DNA of 64,000 nt from Anopheles merus (taxonomy: Eukaryota; Arthropoda; Insecta; Diptera; Culicidae), in assembly GCF_017562075.2 (NCBI RefSeq), contig NC_054082.1, positions 5,613,550 to 5,677,549 of the forward strand, in the 5' to 3' direction. Below, piece by piece: positions 10,168-22,500 of the stretch. The position numbers and the translations under genes were made by a program. Within the stretch, counting starts at the first letter, position 1, and each line of letters opens with the position of its first letter. Below the pieces are notes generated by a model. That model was not told where the DNA came from. It ran no database searches and was given only the letters and a program-made list of their open reading frames with translations.

Positions 10168-11189
10168 CTTTGCAGATGATTTCTTCAAGTTGCGAAGTTT
10201 TACGGTGCGGTTTCAGCGCGAAGGACGATTAGATACTAAACGGAGGAACACGCTGGTACCGAATACGAAATCCAAAATGATATCTATTCTCAGGCTGTCG
10301 GGAACAGGTTTTTGGTATGAAATGTTAACTGCCCATTATTTTTCCCCCGCTCTGAATTGGAACGTAGGAAACGAATTCTTAACATCGGAACGTTTTTGCT
10401 AAAATGTAGTATCTATGCGTTAAAATCAGACTATTTTTAGTAGTCCTTAGCTGTGCGGGGCTCATAACAGGTTCCTTAAATGGAGCTTTTCTTGAAGATT
10501 ATTGAATTTATTGGGTTTCTTTTACGACCCCATCGGCCCAGTTTGTAGTCTAAAGTTTTTAGTAGAAATTCGATGTGCTACCTGAGAATGTAGCTTCGTT
10601 GCCGAACCAGGTTTGGAGAATCTGTTCCTGGAACTGGATGAGTTCGGAACCATTTAGTTCCGGGTATGATTCGTAATCAGTATTTAAACGAGAACAGGTT
10701 CATTCATGAATCAAAATTGAATACGATAAATCGAGATTGGTTGGGTTTCAGTACCGAAATGGATTCAGTTCCTGTGTCAAATAGGTTCACGATTGATCCC
10801 TCCTGAATGCACACTAAATACATCGGGATTTCTGTAATTTTCGAATAAAGTTGCTTTAACATACAGGAACGTTCCAATAGATTCAAGAATTACTTTTAAA
10901 AAAAGCAAAAAGATCTGTAATTAAAAAAAAACGATTTAATCCAATTTTTCAAACATAAATTTCAAACCCGTGAATCGCCCATTGTGATCAGAGCTCTGAG
11001 CCGGGCTCGCACGGTGTGCTGTCAACAGCGCGCCCCACGATGACAGCGGCTGAATGTCAATAAAACAGAACAAAAAGAAAAAAGAAAAATAAATGTAAAT
11101 AACACGCGCGTTCGCTCCAGCACACAAATAATTGCAAGAATTGGCGAAAAATTGCCTCCGTGGAACAAATTGCAAAGGTACAGCTACCG
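10168..11189. other. Intergenic, with a possible degenerate repeat at about 10440-10890
   Basis: Between the small-peptide gene and the possible GCLC leader exon. From about 10440 to 10890 the sequence carries many short GGTTC/GAACC-type words in both orientations, for example GTTCCTGGAAC and GGAACCATTTAGTTCC. This looks like an old, decayed interspersed repeat, but I could not find clear terminal inverted repeats or a target-site duplication. No gene is supported. Confidence 0.3.
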
Positions 11190-11281
11190 TGCACTACCTC
11201 TCTGGTCGTTTAGCGTGTGAAGTAGTGCAGTGAAAATTGCTAAAAAGTGCACAATTTGCAGCAACAGTTCTAAAGTGCCGG
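11190..11281 (+). other. Possible non-coding 5' UTR exon of the glutamate-cysteine ligase gene
   Basis: A leader-like stretch (AGTGAAAATTGC..., AAAAAGTGC...) ends at a good GG|GTAAGC donor at 11282. The next strong plus-strand acceptor before the ligase start codon is the pyrimidine-rich ...TTTTCATTTTAG ending at 13956, which would leave a 122-nt UTR segment (13957-14078) before the ATG. The exon start is a guess, and other leader exons in 11.3-13.9 kb are possible. Confidence 0.3.
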
Positions 11282-13956
11282 GTAAGCGCCGACTGACTCC
11301 ATGCTGGGAGGAGTACCTCAAGCAAGGGAACGGGATTTGTTGTGATTGCGAAATGCAAAAAAAAAAACAGGGTAAAAGAACAGAAAAACAGCGAAAAATA
11401 CATCTCCAAAATGGATCATCCCTGGAAATCAAAATTATCGGACTGATACTACGGTACGGTAGAATCGCTATCAGCTTGCAGTCGCTGGTTTGGGGCTGGG
11501 TTTATGAAGTTATCTCGCCGTGGCCGTTGCATCAACATTGGCATGTGAGGTTAAGCAGTGACATCATTTTGAGCATGATTCTACACGAACGCAAGTGGCC
11601 CACAGCAAGAGTAGGCCGTGACTTGCAAGATAGCCGCGCGGCACCGGCCACTTGATAAAGATCTGTGTGTCTTGTGTTCCAGAACATCCGGAAGCAATCG
11701 TCATGTGTCCGCCGATTCCTATTTTTCCTACCGCCGCGGATACTGCGATGACGTAAGGTTGTGTAAATTAAATCCAGTAAAGAGATCAATCTTTGCAAAC
11801 AAAAATACTATTCCAGCAATTGCTGCTTTCCTTCCGAGCGAATGAGAGGAACCCTAGCTTGAACCAACCCCGTAAGCAAAATCGATTTTTGTTACACATT
11901 CCGATACTGATTTTATCGCCAGTGCAGCAAATATCGAGCCCGGCGCCGTGTATGAACGCAATGCACGGGGCCCCGCGGAAACGCACATCGTCCTCCTCCT
12001 TCAGCAACAAACGGTCCTAAACGGGCGCATTGGAATCGTCATCAGTTATTGGCATTGGTTCGATTGTTCAGCGGCCGCAGGGACCGAATAACGACCCCAC
12101 CGCGGGGTTGGTACTTGTCGCTCCGTGGACACACATTGAAACCCATTACGTAGCTGATTGCTTCCATCCATCGTCATCGTCATCGTCATCATCATCAGCC
12201 GTCATTGGCTAGGGAGGCAAGCGAGAAGCGCGACAGATAGCAGCGAGACTAGGCCCCCGGGCCGAGGTTAACAGCTCCAGCAGCGAGAAGAACTCGCGTT
12301 AGTATTTAGTAAACCGTCGACCCGTACGGAAGCGTGGTTCACAGTTGAACTTGTCTGCTACGCGGCACTGCTACGAGAGCCCTGTCGTTCGGTCTTTGGG
12401 TCATCTTTCTACGGTTATCTGCACGAAGGAGGTCGTCTACGCTTGCTTCCCGAAAGGAACCGACTCCCGAAACTCCCAAAGTGCGTTGAGTATTTTTGTT
12501 GGTGTGTGTTTGTGTCTTGTTCCTGGTTCCATTCCCGCTTCTAGTCGCCACAATAACGCCACTGGCGTGAGGGGCAAGTGTGTGTGTGTACGAAAACAAA
12601 AATAAAACCCCTGCATATCAGTTGTGCAATATAGTGAAATCGGAAGATGGTCGAAAGCTGTGCATCTAGTATAAAGCGGAGAGATATGAAGAAGACGTTC
12701 TTTAGGGTTTTTTGCGTGTGTCGTCCGGTTGATAGTCAAACGTTCCTCTCAAAATCGTAGCCAGGCACACACGGGGCCTACCCCGGGGTTGCGATGGCAA
12801 CAGCCGGTGTGTGTATGGAAAGTGAAAACAAATCGAGTCGCCAGTAGTTAGTTTTTTCTTTGGTCGTAGTGGGGAGAATGAAGAATGCCAAGGGAAACCC
12901 GAACAAGCGGACCGGCTGGCTGGGCAAGTTTTATTGATCGTGACCTTCTGTACCCGCGCCGTGTTGCTGTGTGTATCGTGCGGTGCGTGCCTGTTCGTTC
13001 GAAATACAATCCACAGGTTGAACTCGCAAAACTCGTGAAACTGTAGTGTGCACGATTTCACACGGACAGCATAAATCCATTCCCAAGGTCTGGGCATGGG
13101 TGGCTGGAGTTTCCGTGCTTGATGTTCGTGTCAGTTGCGTAATACATGTTGATCCGGGAAAGCGTACTCCTTTATGCTCTATCATCATCATACTAATCGC
13201 AGTTCACTTATCGCTGCGCTTTGACAGCGTGCATGGATTTGATTTGTATCATTTTAATCCCACTTCAAGCACGATAAAGTATGTTTTACCTCTTTTTTCG
13301 TCATTTTCTAAAATTGTTCGCTTCGCTCGTAAATAAACGTTTAAGTGGCGCTAAACGAAGCCGCCTCAGTCATCAGTCATCGGTCCGTGGGAGACGCGGT
13401 ACGGATGGCGCGGTTTAGGCAAAACGCCAACCCAATTTATCGTTCGCTCTCTCGCACTCCATCCGCGTCTTACTCGGGCAAGAGCAAAGCTGAAAAATGT
13501 GTCTTGTCACGATTTGCCCCCTGCTTTGCATCATAACACCACCCGGCGCGAACCGTTGCGCTCAGGGAATGTTACGTGTGAGAGTGTGCGGGTCTCTATG
13601 CAGCCTTACCCAGCTCTCTATTGAATGAGAACTGTTGGTAGTTTAATGCTGTGGAACTTTGTGACTGATGTTTCGAGCAACCGATTTCCTGTCCTCTTGT
13701 CCTTGCCAGCGCGCACAGCCGTGCTAGTGGAATGGAACGCTGTGAATTGTTCCGTCCTTCGCTAGATACATATTTGTGGGGGTAAATAGGCAGACACTTG
13801 TTGCACTATCGAGTTGAGAACAACACAGCAGAACGATCGAACGGTTGAGTTGCTGGAGATAAGATGTCTATTACCTTGCACTTTATTTAGCAAACTAAAA
13901 AAGGGCTTGAAATGCAGGCAGTATTTAATATTTTTTACCCCATTTTTTCATTTTAG
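11282..13956. other. No supported coding sequence; probable first intron or promoter region of the ligase gene
   Basis: Reading frames here are short and overlapping, without recognisable domains. A TCA/TCG trinucleotide tract lies near 12171-12200. I looked for antioxidant-response (TGACnnnGC) elements, which would be expected near this gene, and did not find a convincing copy by eye. Confidence 0.4.
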
Positions 13957-14078
13957 ATTTTGAAAGTGTTCTCTGAACTCTGAACCTATTCTGTATCGAA
14001 ACCCCAGCGCTAATCTGCGTGTCACACTAAATTCAAAACACCGACGTTCCACCAACCAACTGTCCGGGACACACCAGG

Positions 14079-16570
14079 ATGGGTTTGCTAAGCGAAGGCA
14101 GTCCACTGACGTGGGACGAAACGAAGGCGCTGGCACAGCACGTCCGCGAGCATGGCATCGAGCAGTTTATCAATCTGTTCGCGCGCCTCAAAGACCGCCA
14201 GGGCGACGTGCTGAAGTGGGGCGACGAGGTGGAGTACATAATCGTCCGGTTCGACGATAAGCAGCGCGCGGTCCAGGTATCGCTGCGGGCGCAAGAAATT
14301 CTGGCCAAGCTGAACGAAAAGGAAGCGGCCGATCCACAAGGTAAGCAAAATCAACAACAACAACAACAAAAGATTGAGGGGAAAATGATGATGGATGAGG
14401 TGATTGACGCGGATGCATTCGTCTCTGCGCCACCGAAACCGAACCGTGTGGAATGCTGCATCGAAGCAAGCAGGCGGCGACAAAAACAATGATCTATGGC
14501 GCAAGATACGGAACACGTGATCGGTGCGCTATCACGTTCGAAACGTGCCGCTCGCTGTGTGTGCTTCCTAGTGGTGTGGTGATACGAGTGAGATAAAACC
14601 AACTTGTCCGCTACATCGCGTACATTCCTACTGGGAGCCCGTTGGGAGGAATGGGATGGGATGGGAACGGGTGGAATGAAATACGGCGTATTATGTTTCT
14701 TGATCGTGACATTGTTTCCTACTTCCTTCCCATTCTAGGAGTCAAATCACTGTGGCGTCCCGAGTACGGTGCGTACATGATCGAAGGTACGCCCGGCAAG
14801 CCGTACGGTGGTCTGCTGGCGCACTTCAACGTGGTCGAGGCAAACATGCGCTATCGGCGCATGGAGGTCGCTGCCCTGTTGCCGGAGAACGAGTTCGTCA
14901 TGTCGATCACCAGCTTCCCGCGGCTGGGATGTCCGCGCTTCACGTTCCCACCGGCGGTACCGACGCCGGACGATGAGGCGTGCGCGGCACGGTCAAACTT
15001 TTTCCCCGACGAAGCCATCTTCCCGGGCCATCCGCGGTTCAAGACGCTGACGCGCAACATTCGCCAGCGCCGGGGCGAGAAGGTGTCGATCAACTTGCCG
15101 ATCTATCCGGATCGTGATACGAAAACGCCGGTCGAGGGCAGCATACCGTCCCACCCGAGCCACGTGCACATGGACGCGATGGGCTTCGGTATGGGTTGCT
15201 GCTGTTTGCAGCTCACGTTCCAGGCGTGTAATATTAGCGAGGCGCGCACACTGTACGACCAGCTGACGCCGATGTGCCCAATAATGCTCGCGCTGACGGC
15301 GGCCAGTCCGGCGTACCGCGGCTTCCTGACCGATGTGGACTGCCGGTGGAACGTGATCTCGGCCTCGGTCGACTGCCGCACGCGGGAGGAGCGTGGCGAG
15401 GAGCCGCTGAAGAACGATCGGTTCCGCATTTACAAGTCACGCTACGATTCGATCGATTCTTACCTCTCGCCGGCGGGAGAGAAGTACGTAAATCCGACGA
15501 TTTTTTTTTCCAGTATGGGGTCGACTAACTGTAATGTTTCCTCCCATCCATCCACAGATACAACGATGTGCCTTTGGTGCTGGACGAGACGCTGTACAAG
15601 CGGCTGCGCGAGGGCGACATCGACCATCTGCTGGCGCAGCACATTGCGCATCTGTTCATACGCGACTCGGTGTCGCTGTTCAGCGAGAAGGTGCACCAGA
15701 ACGACCGGGAGGATACGGACCACTTCGAGAACATCCAGTCGACCAACTGGCAAACGATGCGATTCAAGCCCCCGCCGCCCAACTCCCCGATCGGGTGGCG
15801 CGTCGAGTTCCGGCCGTGCGAGGCCCAGCTGACCGACTTCGAGAATGCCGCGATCGTGTGCTTCGTCGTGCTGCTGACGCGCGTCATCCTCTCGTACCAG
15901 CTTGACTTCCTGATCCCGATCAGCAAGGTGGACGAAAACATGCAAAACTCGCAGAAGCGGGGCGCGGTGCTGACCGAGCGCTTTTGGTTTAAGAAAAACA
16001 TCACCGCCATACCGCCGGAGGGAGGCCGAGCGGACGGTGCAGCATCACAAGCCGAGCAGCGGCAGAACGGCACCGCGGACGATGCAGCGACGTCGGAGGC
16101 GCCCGCGGACGAGTACGAGCTGATGACGATCGATCAGATCATCAATGGGAAGGGCACGTTCCCGGGCCTGGTGCCGCTGATCAACAGCTACCTCGGGTCG
16201 ATGGACGTGGACGCCGATACGCACTGCACGATCCAGCAGTACCTGAAGCTGATCCAGAAGCGTGCGTCCGGCGAGCTGATGACGACGGCCAGCTGGATAC
16301 GGCAGCAGGTCGTTTCCCATCCCGAGTACAAGTAAGTGTGCTGGCGGGAGGGCGACTTTTACGGTCACGCTCGATTAACACTCCCCTCTTCCCATTCACA
16401 GGCACGATTCCGTCATCAGCAAGGGCAATTGTTACGATCTGCTGCGAAAGGCGAAGGACATACAGGACGGTGTGCTGGCCTGCCCGGAGCTGCTCGGCAA
16501 CAACATCAACTCGAAAACGACGGACAACATTCCGGCCGCGATTGAGAAGCATCTCACCAAGCGATGTTAG
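14079..16570 (+). CDS. Gclc: Glutamate-cysteine ligase catalytic subunit, 649 aa, four coding exons
   Basis: This enzyme joins L-glutamate and L-cysteine using ATP, the rate-limiting first step of glutathione synthesis in the cytosol. Coding exons are 14079-14340, 14739-15483, 15558-16331 and 16402-16570. All have GT-AG introns and the phases add up to 650 codons including stop. Family signatures are clear: the N-terminal LTWDETKALAQHVREHGIEQF; KWGDEVEY with Glu50 and Glu52, the acidic metal-binding region; EYGAYMIEGTPG; a Cys-rich HMDAMGFGMGCCCLQ at about 231-245; and a C-terminal region ending HLTKRC. The length is close to the usual 640-720 residues of animal enzymes. In animals it works with a separate modifier subunit, which is not seen here. 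Expression is normally driven by Nrf2/CncC, but no clear response element was spotted. Downstream it converges with the kelch gene. Confidence 0.96.
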
Positions 16571-18873
16571 TAGTTAGTAGTCGTCGTTGTCGTTGAGTTT
16601 TAGCGAGTGCGATAATGCCGTGAAACCGTTCGGCTAATCTACTTACACGCTCTGCCTCCTCCCCTTCCCCCCATTGCCCTAACTTAACTTAAGTCACCCC
16701 AAAAGGGATCAGCAGTGGTGGTGGTGGTGGTGGTGGTGGTCTCACACATGTTGGAGTGTGATTTTCGTGTGCCGGGAGCGAACCAAAACAAAACGGGGGA
16801 AGGGGGAAAACCGTTTCCGTTTTCTTCTCTGGCGCGCCAAACACCGAATGCGGGTATTTCAATGTTCAATGTTAGCACGCTCACGCTCAAGCAGCGGATG
16901 TCGAGGACGAATAACACGGCTTCACGGGAGAAGAAATGCAATTCTTTTTTCTCACAACACCGTACAGCAAATGCATTTCCCATTTGGAGGGGAGACAGAC
17001 AGACGACACCCCGGAAGGCAACAAACCCCAAAGTTTTGCGAGCAACCCCGCCAAAAAAGGGCCAGATTGCGAAGGGGGAAAAGTTGTGCTGTTTCTTTTT
17101 TACTATTATTGTTCTATTATTATCTTTATGATTTGCTGATTGTTCAAATAGGTGTGTGTGTGTGCGCTCCACAAGGTGTTAAGAGAAGAAAGTATGGCAC
17201 AAGGTAGCATACGTTATACAAAGTAAGGTTAGACAGTTTGTTTGTTAAGTTTACGTTGCAATGATATTTTTTATGAATCGTGTAAGTCTGTGGACCATGC
17301 ACACGCACCATCTTAACGACCCCCCATCCTCTTGCCATCCCCAGTTCGTCTTCAGTTCTGGAAGCGATACACATCCGCTCTGCCATTGGTTTTTCAATTC
17401 CAAAGACACGTACACACAAACATCCACGATCCTCTTCCTCACATACTTTTGGTTTGTTGGCTTTGTATTGCAGAGGACAACAAAGAGCGCGAAGGAAGCG
17501 TTAGCGTTTACAAGCACCTAAGCAAACTAGAAACACATTCTCAGAACACTGTTACACCTAGCGACCTGAACAGAACGGAACACAGAACAGAACGTGAAGA
17601 GGGCGGGGAGGGCAGCGGAAGTTTTTACTATACAAAGACGACCACAATGCAAAATGCAAAATGTGTACATCGATCACCGTTTACTCCGTGCCGGCGGCCG
17701 GCATTCCCGGGAAATCCGGTGCGGGTACGGGTAAACGGGAGTGAGAAGAAACTTTCCCAGGGCAGCAACAAGCAAATGCATGAAGAACAAATTGTTATAC
17801 AGAAATATACATAGATTTATATTAGATTTTCTTTAAACCGTAGCCACTCGTCGCGGGTGTTACTTGTGTGGATTTGGATCGTCCGTGCGCACGAAGTAGT
17901 AGGAGAAATATTGAGAAAAAGAAACACCAAAATTCGGATTTAGGGTAAGCGTTAGGTAGTTAAGTATTTTAAAACTCTTTTTTTTTCACAAAATTGTATA
18001 CACTGTGAAAGTGTCTCAGTTTATTATATCTGCATCTGTGTTACCTTATAGCTTTACATTCTATTAATTGTTGTATGTATGTTTTCCTCTTTTGATTCCG
18101 TTGTAGAGCAATGAAAAATGGTACGAAAAATAATGTTTTCCCTATCTCTACTACCATATCAAAAGAATAGCGCACCAAAACGCCAGAACTCGCCGGCAAT
18201 GCTGGCGTTGTTGGCGCGTGTGTTTTGTAGTACAGAAACATTGTAGCTAGCTAGCAAACAAAAGATATCTAAATCACTCACTGTGGCCGGGGGATGGTGG
18301 TGGGTTTCTGCTAAGCTGTGGGGACGAAGATGATCACACGACGACGTCTCTCTTTGGCATCCATATTCGCAATCCGGCTCGCAAAGGCAAACCAAGGACT
18401 ACTGTGCTAGAAGGCTTCTTCAGGTGCGTGAGTATGGGGCAGTTCTTTTTTTTTCCTCTTTTTATCATCAGTTCACTTTCATACAATTTCAAAAAGTCCG
18501 TTTTGATTTTTGTGGGAGCAAAAGAAACACACTGTCTCTTAAAACCAAAAAAAAAAAAACAAAACTAAAATCACAGTTTCGTCAAACGTTTGCGTGCAGA
18601 ATAGATAGATGCTTAAGCAGTGCTTTTTTTGACTTCCTTATCCGAATCATTCCCCCTTTGGCAAGGGCTGGAAGTCGGTTCCATGGTTCTAATAAGTCTA
18701 GTGTGCCTGTATAAGACCTTCACTTGGTCACCTTTCCATTCTCATTCGACCGCTTTTCTCTATGTGCTTTTCTCTCTTTCTCCCTCTCGCGTCCTTTACA
18801 TGTCTTTTCTTCCGAAATCCGGAAATCCTTTCCTCATTTTTAGTTGTTGTTTAGTACATATGAAATCTCTTCT
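16571..18873. other. Convergent 3' flanks of Gclc and the kelch gene
   Basis: No coding sequence is supported over this 2.3 kb. A TGG trinucleotide tract lies at about 16716-16740. A canonical plus-strand AATAAA for Gclc was not found; an AATATA variant near 17804 is a candidate. The region is otherwise AT-rich, as expected for untranslated tails. Confidence 0.5.
16716..16740. repeat. TGG trinucleotide microsatellite in the Gclc 3' flank
   Basis: About eight tandem copies roughly 150 nt beyond the Gclc stop codon, probably in the 3' UTR. Confidence 0.75.
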
Positions 18874-18879
18874 TTTATT
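18874..18879 (-). terminator. Polyadenylation signal AATAAA, probable 3' end of the kelch gene
   Basis: AATAAA on the minus strand, about 720 nt beyond the stop at 19598, implying a long 3' UTR. A second copy at 18020-18025 would extend the UTR further. Confidence 0.4.
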
Positions 18880-19597
18880 TTTAAATGCCTCCCTCCTTTC
18901 CTTCCTTCCTTTCTTCGTTGTCTCGTCCCCCTTTTACACATAGTAATCACAAATGCGGAAATGTCTGCGGTAGTAATAATTGCTGGCACTGGTACTTCCG
19001 CGCCATCCCTGATAGTTTTTTTTTGTTTTGGATGAATTTGGATGTGTTTGAACAGACACACACGCACACAAACAATGATTATTGGAAGAACCAGACATAA
19101 AAAAGAAGGAAATGAAATGAAACAAAAAAGAAGAAGAAAAAACACAGAAATGCATTATTCGAACCCGTTCGTACATCGATGGGCGCACGTACACTCTTCG
19201 GAGAATTGGGAATTGGGAGGAAGGGCTGTCCTAGAATCACACACCTTAAACGTATTATGATAACACACAGCACACACACGCAGATAAGCTTTTGCTCATG
19301 CAAACATACTCTAAGGGTTAAGCGGAATGCGTCATTACTGGGTCGGAATGCAATGATTGGGGAAAGTTCGCTGCAACCAGTCCCGCAAAGGGGGCGCACC
19401 GGAGAAGCAGTACGAAAAAAAAACACGGGCAGTAATAAGCAGCTGAATCATGCTGGGAGGGGGCAGAAGGGGTTAGCTTCGGCTGATAATAATCACGCTT
19501 GTTTGCTTTGGTGCTGCACTACCCCAAAAGCAACACACGCACACACACACGCACACTGGCGGGGCAGTAAAGAGTGTGAGTAAATGGGAAGATGGTA

Positions 19598-22500
19598 CTA
19601 AACCGTGGTGCTGTTGTTGGCGACCGGAACATTCACCGCGGAAGACGACGAGGACGCAGCGATGGCATTGCTCGGCGAGGAAGGATTGGCGGCACTGGTG
19701 GAGGGCAGCGCCACGCCACCGGTCGTCGAGGCCGGATTGGAGAAGCTGTTCGGTATCGCAACGACGCAAGCGCCGGCCCGGCTGTAGTTGACCGGGGCGA
19801 TCGGGGTCCACTCGTTCGTTTCCGCGTCGTACTGCTCGACGATCTTCAGGTATTGGATGCCATCGTACCCGCCGAGGGCAACCAACCAGTCGCCCAGCAC
19901 GCTGACACCGATCGCGTCCCTGCCGACGCTAAGCGATGCAATCTGCAACACATTCACCGGTTAATTCTTCCGTCCGTTCTGTGTGTGTGTGTATGTTCAT
20001 TGAGTGATACTCACCAGCGTCCACGTATCCGTGGTCGGATCATAACGCTCCACGGTGTCCGTTCGGCAGACGGCCGGATTGCTGGGCGGACAATCGTGCC
20101 CACCGAGCGCGTACAGGAACCCGTTCAGTACGCCAACGCCAACGCAACCGCGCCGCTGGTTCATGGGCGCCCGCAACGTCCACTTGTTGGTGTGCGGATC
20201 GTAACACTCCACCGTCCGGTGACACACGCTACCATCCCGGCCGCCGATCACGTACAATCGGCCACCCAGTACCGCCACGCCAGCGGTCGAGCGCATGGCC
20301 GACATTGGCGCAACGTAGCTCCACGTGCGCGCCGAAGGATCCCACCGCTCGACCGTGTTCAGATAGCTCCACCCATCGTGACCACCGACCGCGTACAGCG
20401 GCCCCTCGAGGAATGCCACTCCGAGCCCATGCCTGGGCGTACCCATCGGTGGCACCAGCGTGCTCCAGCACATCGTGTTCAGGTCGAAACTGTCCACCGT
20501 GTTGAGCGTCTTCAGCCCATCCCGGCCACCGACAATGATCAGCTTGTCCTCCAGCACCGCCACCCCGAACTGGAGCCGCCGGGTCGGCATATTCTTCAGC
20601 AGCGTCCACTTGTCCAGCCGCGGATCGTAACTTTCGATGCTGATCGCACCCTTGTGCCCGTCCATACCGCCCACCGCCAACAGCCGGCCCATGGTGGACT
20701 TGCGCGGCCGCGTCCGCGAGGTGGAAATGAGCGACCGGCGGCCCGGGATCAGATGCCACTTGAACGCTTCCATCACGAGCTGCTGGCACTCGTTCGCACC
20801 ACCACACAGTGCTTCCACGTGATCCACTATGAACTGCAAAAAGGAAAGCAACGGGGGAAAGAAATGATCATTAAGTGGACGTCGCCGAAACGAAACAAAC
20901 TCTCTTTCTCTCTCTCTCACCGAAGGTTGCAACAGCGGCAGCTTGATCAGTGCCAACAGCTCCGGGATGTGGCGCTTGCGGCCCTCCGCGTCGTACTGGA
21001 TCCAGGCCATCAGCGCGTGAAACACTTCCTGCTCGTTCGGCACGTTCAGGTCGTCGCTGCGCAGCAGGTTGGCGAGCTGGGCGGCGTCCAGCATGAAGAA
21101 CTCCTGGTTTTTCCACACCTGCTGGAAGTGCTGGCAGGTGTAGGCGGTCGCCAGCTTCAGCAGCGCCGTGCAGCCCTGCTGCTCGGCAAACAGCGAAAAC
21201 CCGAGACAGTTGGACGGATGTAATTGACGGGCTAGGAAGTTGCAGCAGGCGCCGACGATCGTGCTGAGCTGCAGAAGGCACGCCGTGGCCAGCAGCGTCT
21301 CGACCGTGTCCTCCCGGATCTCGATCGCGCCGGTGTAGCAGTACTGGATGAGCGAGTTGAGCGCATCGCCCGACACCTCCTGGAGCGTGATCTCTTCCTG
21401 CTGGCTTTCGCGCAGCTGGCCCGTAAACATGGCGCTGAAGTAGGCGGACGAGGCCGACAGCACCAGCCGGTGTGCGGGTATTCTACAGGGAAGTGGTGGA
21501 TAAAGCGAAATTAGAAGGGAGGGAAGGCAAAGCATTGCGCGTTATAAAATGTTTATCCCTTGATGTCAACCGTTGTCAGCGATAAATAATGCAACGGACA
21601 GCAGAGATGCAATGTTAAATGGGCTTGTAATCAAATTATTATGAATGAATCGAGCTCGTTTACGGTGTCCAACGGCATCGTCGTCCGACCGGTGGTGAGG
21701 TCAAGTGCATGGGCCGCCAATAGACACGATAACTGTCCCGAGAGGACGTGAAAAATGCACTCGAGAAGCCGAGGCGCGCCCGATTTACTCATCATTTATT
21801 ACGCGACCGAGGAGCCGACGGGAGCAAATCCCATCTCTCCCCCCCCCCCCCTGCCCTAGTAAATTAATTTAATTTAGCTCGTTGTCTCGTGATGCGCAGG
21901 AGTGTGAGGGGACAAACGTTTACATTTGCGCGTGCATTTGACGCGGAACCAACGGAAAGCGCGCTCATCTTTCTTGCGTCTTCGCGTCTACTTCGCGTTC
22001 GTAACAACAGCAGCAACAGCACCCCCAATGCGCCTCCGTTACGTTGTGTCTGGGCGTGGTGTGGCGCATTTTCCGCCTCCCGCAAGTCGCTCGGACGGTG
22101 AATGTTTATAAACAGCAGCGCGCGCGCAAAAAAAAAAAAAGAAAAGAAAAACAATCCTCATTGAGACACCAAATGGTTGGGAAAGGTTAAGATCGTTTGC
22201 TTTGTTGTTCCGTGTCCGTTTAACGCGCGGCATACTGCGATTGATTCGTGCGTTGCTGCCGCCTTCCATCTGTGTCTGGAAGCTGGGGTTGACGCTGTGC
22301 TGTTGCACCCCACACACACGCAAACACTTACCGTCGACCGTCGACACCAGCGATCAGCACCACGTCACAAAGCTTCTCGCTCTGGAGGTAGTCTGTAAAT
22401 AGAACCGGCACCAGAAAATGGGAATTAATAAATCGAGACTCGGCAGGAGAAAGAAAACCTGGCGGCGAACGAAACAGCGAAACAGAACATGCTGCATGTG

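Noticed and set aside
19592..21223. 543-codon plus-strand open frame opposite the kelch gene
   Set aside because: It is the antisense shadow of GC-rich coding exons; the minus strand carries an unmistakable BTB-Kelch protein with consistent splicing.
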